The position numbers were made by a program, and so were the translations under genes. Positions 59,957-64,000 of a stretch of 64,000 nucleotides of DNA are shown in pieces. Each line of letters starts with the position of its first letter. The stretch's first letter is position 1. Under the pieces are notes generated by a model. It made no database searches and was not told where the DNA came from. It saw only the letters and a list, made by a program, of their open reading frames with translations. Source of the DNA: Desulfofustis sp. PB-SRB1 (lineage in GTDB: Bacteria > Desulfobacterota > Desulfobulbia > Desulfobulbales > Desulfocapsaceae); contig JAEQMT010000059.1 in assembly GCA_016722945.1 (NCBI GenBank), positions 248,001 through 312,000 of the forward strand. The letters run 5' to 3'.

Positions 59957-61684
59957 CTACTTCGGGACGGTCTTGTTACCCACGTAGGTCGAACGCACCA
60001 GGGCGTAGTCTTTTTCCCGGAACGCATTGACCAGTTCGATGACATCCTGTTCCGGGACGCCAAGGTCTTTCAGCAAGACTCCGCCGCGCGCCAGGGTACT
60101 TTCAATGTAGCCCGTAGCGGCGTGCCGGATTCCTTTGGAGACCAGCTCTTCCTGATCGCTGAGATCTTTCACCCGAACGTAGATGTCAAGGCTTGGATAG
60201 AATCGCCGCAGGGTGATTGCCAGGGCCTTGGTGTCGCTAAAATCCTGGGCGGTAAGGTAGACGGCCTTCGCCCGTTCGAGGCCGACGGACTTCTGGGTCG
60301 AGGTGCTGCGCATATCTCCATAGATGACCTGGCGTCCGGCGCGCCGGGCACTCTGGACAACTTCCAGGTCACGATCAACGGCAAGGTGTGGGATCTTGGC
60401 ACGCTCCAACATCTCGTCGATCAGATTACCCACCACGTCGTAGCCGATAATTACCACATGTCGATCAAGATTTTTTGCATCGAATGAATCGGCAACGGAA
60501 GGTTTCCCGTCTTTGTCGAGCCGGCTGGAAATTATCGCTCCCGCCTTGACCATCAACGGGGTGGCAATCATACTTACCGCCACCACCAGCATCGCCAGGG
60601 TGTGGCCGTTATCGCTTATGAGCCCGGCCAGGCTTGCCGCCCCCAGCAGCACAAAGGCGAACTCACCTACCTGGGAGCAGTAGAAACCGGTGCGTATTGC
60701 CCCCTGGCGGCTCACCCCGAAGGCGCCGGCAAGAAGAATCAGCACCAGGGTTTTGAGCAGCAGCACGATGGGAACATGGAAGAGCAGTGCGTCCCAGCGG
60801 CTCACCACCGCTCCCACGTCGATGGACATGCCCACGGCGATGAAAAAAAGACCCATAAGGATCTCTTTGATCGGTGCGATGGACGTTTCAATCTGGTAGC
60901 GCAGATCCGAGACCGACAGCAGCACTCCCAACAAAAAGGCACCCAGGGTCATGGAGATGCCGACTTTATCCACGGCCCAGGCGGAGAATAAAACGGCCAG
61001 AAAGAGCACCAAAGTAAAGGCGGTCATCTGGCGTCGCCTGGCGCAGTAGAGCAGGGCGGCGGGCAGGAGCAGGCGACCGATAATACCGATGCCGGCAATT
61101 ACCGCCACAATCAGTGCCGCCTTTTGCCAGAGCGGTTCCGCCGAAGTCTGACTCTGGGTATGGGCGAGAATAGGAACCAATGCCATCAGCGGCACCACCC
61201 ACATGTCCTGAGCCATCAAAACGGCGAAGCTGGTCTGGCCGTGTTCCTGAGAGAGTTCACCACGCTCGCCAAGCGTCGCCATGACAATTGCCGTCGAGGA
61301 AAGGGCAAAGGCAAGACCGATGATGAGAGCGCTCTGCCAGTGGATGACAACCGTCAGCAGCAGATAGGCCGTCAACACGGCGGCCGTCACCGCCATCTGA
61401 GCGGAGCCCAGACCGAAAATCAGCCGCCGCATGGCCCACACCTTGCGGGGGCGCATTTCCAATCCGATGGTAAACATGAACAGCACGACACCCAGTTCGG
61501 CGATATCCTGCAGTCTATCGACGGCATGCACCGGAACCGGACCGGGCGTGTGTGGCCCGATGGCGATACCGGCGACGATGAAGCCGAGAATAGCGCCAAA
61601 GCCAAGGCGCTCGAAAAGCACCACACAGATGGCGGTTGCGGCGATGATGATAATGATGGCAATCAGGGCGGTGGAGAGTTCCAT
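59957..61684 (-). CDS. CPA2 monovalent cation:proton antiporter with TrkA-N domain (KefB/YbaL-like)
   Basis: The 575-residue protein has 12 or so membrane helices (residues 1-390), including IAELGVVLFMFTIGLEMRP and GAFLLGVLLS, then a Rossmann-type TrkA-N domain (about 405-520) starting HVVIIGYDVVGN. Such proteins exchange K+ or Na+ for H+ and are gated by nucleotide or redox ligands. GAGGG before the ATG supports the start. It is convergent with the YrhK gene; the ends are 28 bp apart. Ion choice is not readable. Confidence 0.92.
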   Translation of the reverse strand: MELSTALIAIIIIIAATAICVVLFERLGFGAILGFIVAGIAIGPHTPGPVPVHAVDRLQDIAELGVVLFMFTIGLEMRPRKVWAMRRLIFGLGSAQMAVTAAVLTAYLLLTVVIHWQSALIIGLAFALSSTAIVMATLGERGELSQEHGQTSFAVLMAQDMWVVPLMALVPILAHTQSQTSAEPLWQKAALIVAVIAGIGIIGRLLLPAALLYCARRRQMTAFTLVLFLAVLFSAWAVDKVGISMTLGAFLLGVLLSVSDLRYQIETSIAPIKEILMGLFFIAVGMSIDVGAVVSRWDALLFHVPIVLLLKTLVLILLAGAFGVSRQGAIRTGFYCSQVGEFAFVLLGAASLAGLISDNGHTLAMLVVAVSMIATPLMVKAGAIISSRLDKDGKPSVADSFDAKNLDRHVVIIGYDVVGNLIDEMLERAKIPHLAVDRDLEVVQSARRAGRQVIYGDMRSTSTQKSVGLERAKAVYLTAQDFSDTKALAITLRRFYPSLDIYVRVKDLSDQEELVSKGIRHAATGYIESTLARGGVLLKDLGVPEQDVIELVNAFREKDYALVRSTYVGNKTVPK

Positions 61685-61788
61685 TTACGTTGACCCTCGT
61701 AAAGGCGTTGACCAGCGTGGCGTCACGCCTTGCTGTAATAAGGTGGTGTTGCCCTTCATGGTCCTATTTTTCAGACAATGATCCACAA

Positions 61789-61921
61789 GATGCGCTCGTG
61801 AAAACCAATATTCCCATAACACGGGATTGACCTGACCCCCCATTATTAATTGAAATCACTGGATTCCCGCTTTCGCGGGAATGACGGCAGCAAGCAATTT
61901 TGCGGTTTTTACGAATTCATC
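61789..61921 (-). repeat. Dispersed repeat family 2, shortened copy D
   Basis: 133 bp. On the minus strand GATGAATTCGTAAAAACC start, TTGCTTGCTGCCGTCATTCC and GGAATCCAGTGATTTCAATT, then GGTTTTCACGAGCGCATC. The long arm pair of copies A-C is replaced by a tight perfect hairpin TTCCCGCTTTCGCGGGAA. The remaining sequence to 61943 and back to 61685 has no gene. Confidence 0.8.
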
Positions 61922-61942
61922 ACACAATATACGCCCAAAAAA

Positions 61943-62311
61943 TTAATTACGCCGTAAGGCCCCGAACAGGACACTGCCGACTGCTCCGGCGGCTGCTCCT
62001 TTGCCGGCGTCACCGGCGATAGCACCGATCAGTGCACCTTTGGCGGCGCCCGTCAGCGCATCTTCACCGGTGGTTGTATCAGGGCCCGGTCTTCTGGTCA
62101 TCCCACCAAATAATGCGCCCCCGACCGCTCCGGCGGCGGCCCCTTTGCCGGCGTCACCGGCAACGCCGCCGATAATTGCTCCCTCGGCGGTACCGCGCAG
62201 GGTATTATCGAGCATCGGAGAGTCGCTGGCTACGACCTCGTGTGCAACAGCCGAAATCCATACCACACCACAACAAACGGCACCGAGTAATAGTAACAGA
62301 GTTTTTTTCAC
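61943..62311 (-). CDS. Exported glycine-zipper protein
   Basis: The 122-residue product starts at a GTG preceded by GGAGG, has a signal peptide (TLLLLLGAVCCGVVWISAVA) and then two near-identical glycine-zipper units, each with GAIIGGVAGDAGKGAAAGAVG or its close variant, separated by a short Pro/Thr linker. Such zippers insert in or line the outer membrane. The ATG 33 codons upstream lies in the neighbouring gene and lacks a signal. Role unknown. Confidence 0.75.
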   Translation of the reverse strand: MKKTLLLLLGAVCCGVVWISAVAHEVVASDSPMLDNTLRGTAEGAIIGGVAGDAGKGAAAGAVGGALFGGMTRRPGPDTTTGEDALTGAAKGALIGAIAGDAGKGAAAGAVGSVLFGALRRN

Positions 62312-62351
62312 AATCAAATCCTCCACAGGCATGATAAGCGCGTTGATGGTA

Positions 62352-62780
62352 TTATTCGCCGTCTTTGATACAGGCGCCGAAAATGGTGTATCCAACCGTA
62401 GTTTCGGCAACCCCCAAGGTCATCAGCCCGGTTGTTTCGTTAATCACCATGCTCCAGCCGACTCCCGGATCGCTGCCGAGGATCACGATGGAGCCTTCCT
62501 TGCTCTGGCTTGATGCTATGGGTGAATTGCGTTTCTCTCCCGCCTCGGTCATGGAGTAGACCATCTGCTGGGTGAAATCGACCTTGAAAAAGAGGGGAAG
62601 GTTGACCTTGTCCACCGGCCCCCGTATGCACTCTCCATCTTTTGCGCAGCTTATCGCTTCAGCCGCTGAGCAGATCATATTTGTCGTTTGGGCAAGTGAT
62701 AGTGAGGCGCCGATGGTGAGAATCGCACCTACCAGTATTGTTGTCAGTATCTGCTTCAGGTGTTGTCGATCAGTCTTCAT
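62352..62780 (-). CDS. Small exported protein of unknown function
   Basis: The 142-residue product has a signal peptide (ILVGAILTIGASLSLAQ), two nearby cysteines (MICSAAEAISC, then GECIRG) and a beta-rich remainder. AAGGAG lies before the ATG. It is not recognised. It is transcribed with the glycine-zipper gene 40 bp downstream. Confidence 0.65.
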   Translation of the reverse strand: MKTDRQHLKQILTTILVGAILTIGASLSLAQTTNMICSAAEAISCAKDGECIRGPVDKVNLPLFFKVDFTQQMVYSMTEAGEKRNSPIASSQSKEGSIVILGSDPGVGWSMVINETTGLMTLGVAETTVGYTIFGACIKDGE

Positions 62781-62823
62781 TTATTGCTCCTTGCTGTAGA
62801 TATTATGTTATGGATGGTGCGAA

Positions 62824-62848
62824 ACCCCGCTTCTCCATGAGGCGGGGT
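62824..62848 (-). terminator. Possible terminator after the DUF1134-like gene
   Basis: ACCCCGC and GCGGGGT are perfect complements around an 11-base loop. On the minus strand the stem is followed by TTCGC, a short T-run only, so termination may be weak. Confidence 0.4.
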
Positions 62849-62887
62849 AGTGCACGGCCCGCCCGGCGTGGTTATGGCCGGTCAACA

Positions 62888-63823
62888 CTATTTGAGCCTG
62901 ATTCGTAATCCGGCTCCGGACAGGGTAAGACGCAACCCCTGTTGCTTTGATCTGAGTTTGAGAACAACGCCATTGCTGTTTCTCAGGGCCATCACCGAGC
63001 CGCCGCCGATAAGGGTTGCTCCCGCCTCTCCGGCAACAAAGTCGCCTTCAAGATCTTTTGCTTCCACCAGATTAAACACCTCCCCGGTTGCCTCGACCCC
63101 GGTGATACCGACATCGATAACGCTCAGTCCGCGTACCGAAAACTGATGGGTTGTGCCATCGTACATGGTCAGGGTGCCGCTGCCCCAGGAGACGCCGAGG
63201 CCCACCGCGACTGTCTTGCTTTCCATACTGATGGTACCGGATACCTCCGGCGCCGGTTCGACCGCAATGGCGTATGATTCGGTGTAAAACGCCTCCACTT
63301 CCTGGCCGACCTCAACCGTATCCAAGTCAATCCGGTCACTGACTTTCAGTGCCAGCAGCCGCTCAGGTCCCTGAAGAATTACTATCCTGTTTGGTTTGTC
63401 GATTTCCGCGACAACCGCCGTCACATTCTTGCTTGCTGAAACGGCGATGCCCGGTTTTTCACCCTCTTTGGCGGTTGCGATGGCCACATCCGTAACGCTC
63501 TGCTCGCCTGTCGCACCGGTCGGGTTGAGGGTAAAGACAAATCCCGAAAAATAACTCATGATGACTTGGTCGCCACGTTCCAACTGATCGAAATTCTTTA
63601 CCTCAGGACCCGCGGTATAGGTATACTCTTCGCCGGCCTCGTTTTTCAGGGTGATGGTTCGTGTTTCGGAATCGATGCCGACGATGACGTCTACGGCAAC
63701 GGCCGCTTCGGAAGCGGCCAGCGCTTCACTCATTTCGGCGCGTGCCTCGTGAGTCTGAAAAATTATGTGCGATGTAACACACAAGGTGAAAAACGTGATC
63801 AGTGCTACCGTGATGGGTTTCAT
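62888..63823 (-). CDS. Exported protein with DUF1134/EipA-like C-terminal domain
   Basis: The 311-residue protein has a signal peptide, an N-terminal beta-rich region (VGIDSETRTITLKNEAGEEY, then RGDQVIM) that resembles small OB-like folds, repeated once, and a C-terminal domain with VGLGVSWGSGTLTMYDG, FSVRGLSVIDVG and EVFNLVEAKDLEGDF, which resembles DUF1134/EipA-type envelope proteins. The ATG follows AGGAGGTCATATC, a strong ribosome site. Function unknown; an envelope-integrity role is inference from the family. Confidence 0.65.
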   Translation of the reverse strand: MKPITVALITFFTLCVTSHIIFQTHEARAEMSEALAASEAAVAVDVIVGIDSETRTITLKNEAGEEYTYTAGPEVKNFDQLERGDQVIMSYFSGFVFTLNPTGATGEQSVTDVAIATAKEGEKPGIAVSASKNVTAVVAEIDKPNRIVILQGPERLLALKVSDRIDLDTVEVGQEVEAFYTESYAIAVEPAPEVSGTISMESKTVAVGLGVSWGSGTLTMYDGTTHQFSVRGLSVIDVGITGVEATGEVFNLVEAKDLEGDFVAGEAGATLIGGGSVMALRNSNGVVLKLRSKQQGLRLTLSGAGLRIRLK

Positions 63824-63906
63824 GATATGACCTCCTGGGTGATAATGATTTGCTTTTTATTGCAATTTACAATGTTCCGGTAACCTTATCGGGCCGGGTC
63901 ATTTTG

Positions 63907-64000
63907 TTAATTTCGCAAAGAGGCGAAGACCTGGTCGTCGCACATGCGGCCGGGCGTTGGGCGCCGCAGTCCCAGTTTGGCCATCTTGCGACGCAGGGTG
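63907..64000 (-). CDS. 3' end of a probable sigma-54 activator (Fis-type HTH)
   Basis: Only the last 30 residues lie in the window: TLRRKMAKLGLRRPTPGR, then a short tail. LRRKM-KLGL is the usual end of the Fis-type helix-turn-helix in NtrC-family activators. Partner rpoN is in this window. The rest of the gene is beyond the right edge. Confidence 0.6.
   Translation of the reverse strand, partial: TLRRKMAKLGLRRPTPGRMCDDQVFASLRN

Noticed and set aside
1-64000. CRISPR arrays, tRNA or rRNA genes
   Set aside because: No regularly spaced repeat series was found, and no tRNA- or rRNA-like sequence was recognised by eye in the gaps.

Overview
The window looks like the chromosome of a Gram-negative anaerobe, most likely of the Desulfobacterota (old Deltaproteobacteria, Desulfobulbales-like). 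This is inferred from the gene content: lptA-lptB-rpoN, an uninterrupted argBDFGH - lipoprotein - dapFAB - folK - aldolase - transglycosylase - pgsA series, a DUF134/DUF5320 pair typical of anaerobes, and a sulfatase with a CxAxR active site. No rRNA, tRNA or CRISPR was recognised.

Region 1 (1-3.3 kb) is insertion-sequence debris: an IS1595-type transposase split by an IS630-type element, a 5'-truncated sugar-kinase-like gene of the InaA/WaaP type, a dispersed repeat and a second, decayed IS1595 copy. Region 2 (3.3-25.4 kb) is core metabolism: nucleotide sugars (galE, gmd, fcl), a frameshifted WYL regulator, rpoN and LPS export (lptB, lptA) on the minus strand, then on the plus strand arginine synthesis (argB, D, F, G, H), a fibronectin-type lipoprotein, diaminopimelate synthesis (dapF, A, B), folK, a transaldolase-like aldolase, a lytic transglycosylase, pgsA, a DUF134 regulator behind a perfect palindrome, and an isocitrate lyase/PEP mutase family enzyme.

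Region 3 (25.4-61.7 kb) is accessory and concerned with the envelope, ions and probably acid stress. It starts with an IS701-type element inserted at the stop codon of an OprB-like porin. It continues with remnants of a NicO metal exporter, an AsmA-like protein and a LuxR regulator, then an Mla/Pqi lipid-transport operon, a very large MscS channel, a periplasmic sulfatase, a phospholipase-D lipoprotein, a small K+ channel, a 934-residue MalT-like LuxR regulator, an alpha/beta hydrolase, the transcription unit gad-aspT-aspD (glutamate decarboxylase, aspartate:alanine antiporter, aspartate 4-decarboxylase), a DUF1656-HlyD-NodT-YrhK export operon and a CPA2 cation/proton antiporter. Region 4 (61.9-64 kb) holds three exported proteins of unknown role and the 3' end of a probable sigma-54 activator.

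Three signals tie the accessory region together. (i) A C/G-rich box of the form aCACCCC-N3/5-ATACCCC-N4/5-GGGGmAT lies in the same orientation upstream of the porin, the Mla operon and the sulfatase, which suggests one regulon, possibly under the MalT-like regulator. (ii) A 115-bp direct repeat brackets the 12-kb minus-strand block from the phospholipase gene to gad. (iii) Two dispersed inverted-repeat families (about 138 bp and 160 bp) are scattered through the window, mostly around accessory genes. Together these suggest a mobile or rearranged stress island. That reading is inference; the repeats and boxes are seen directly.
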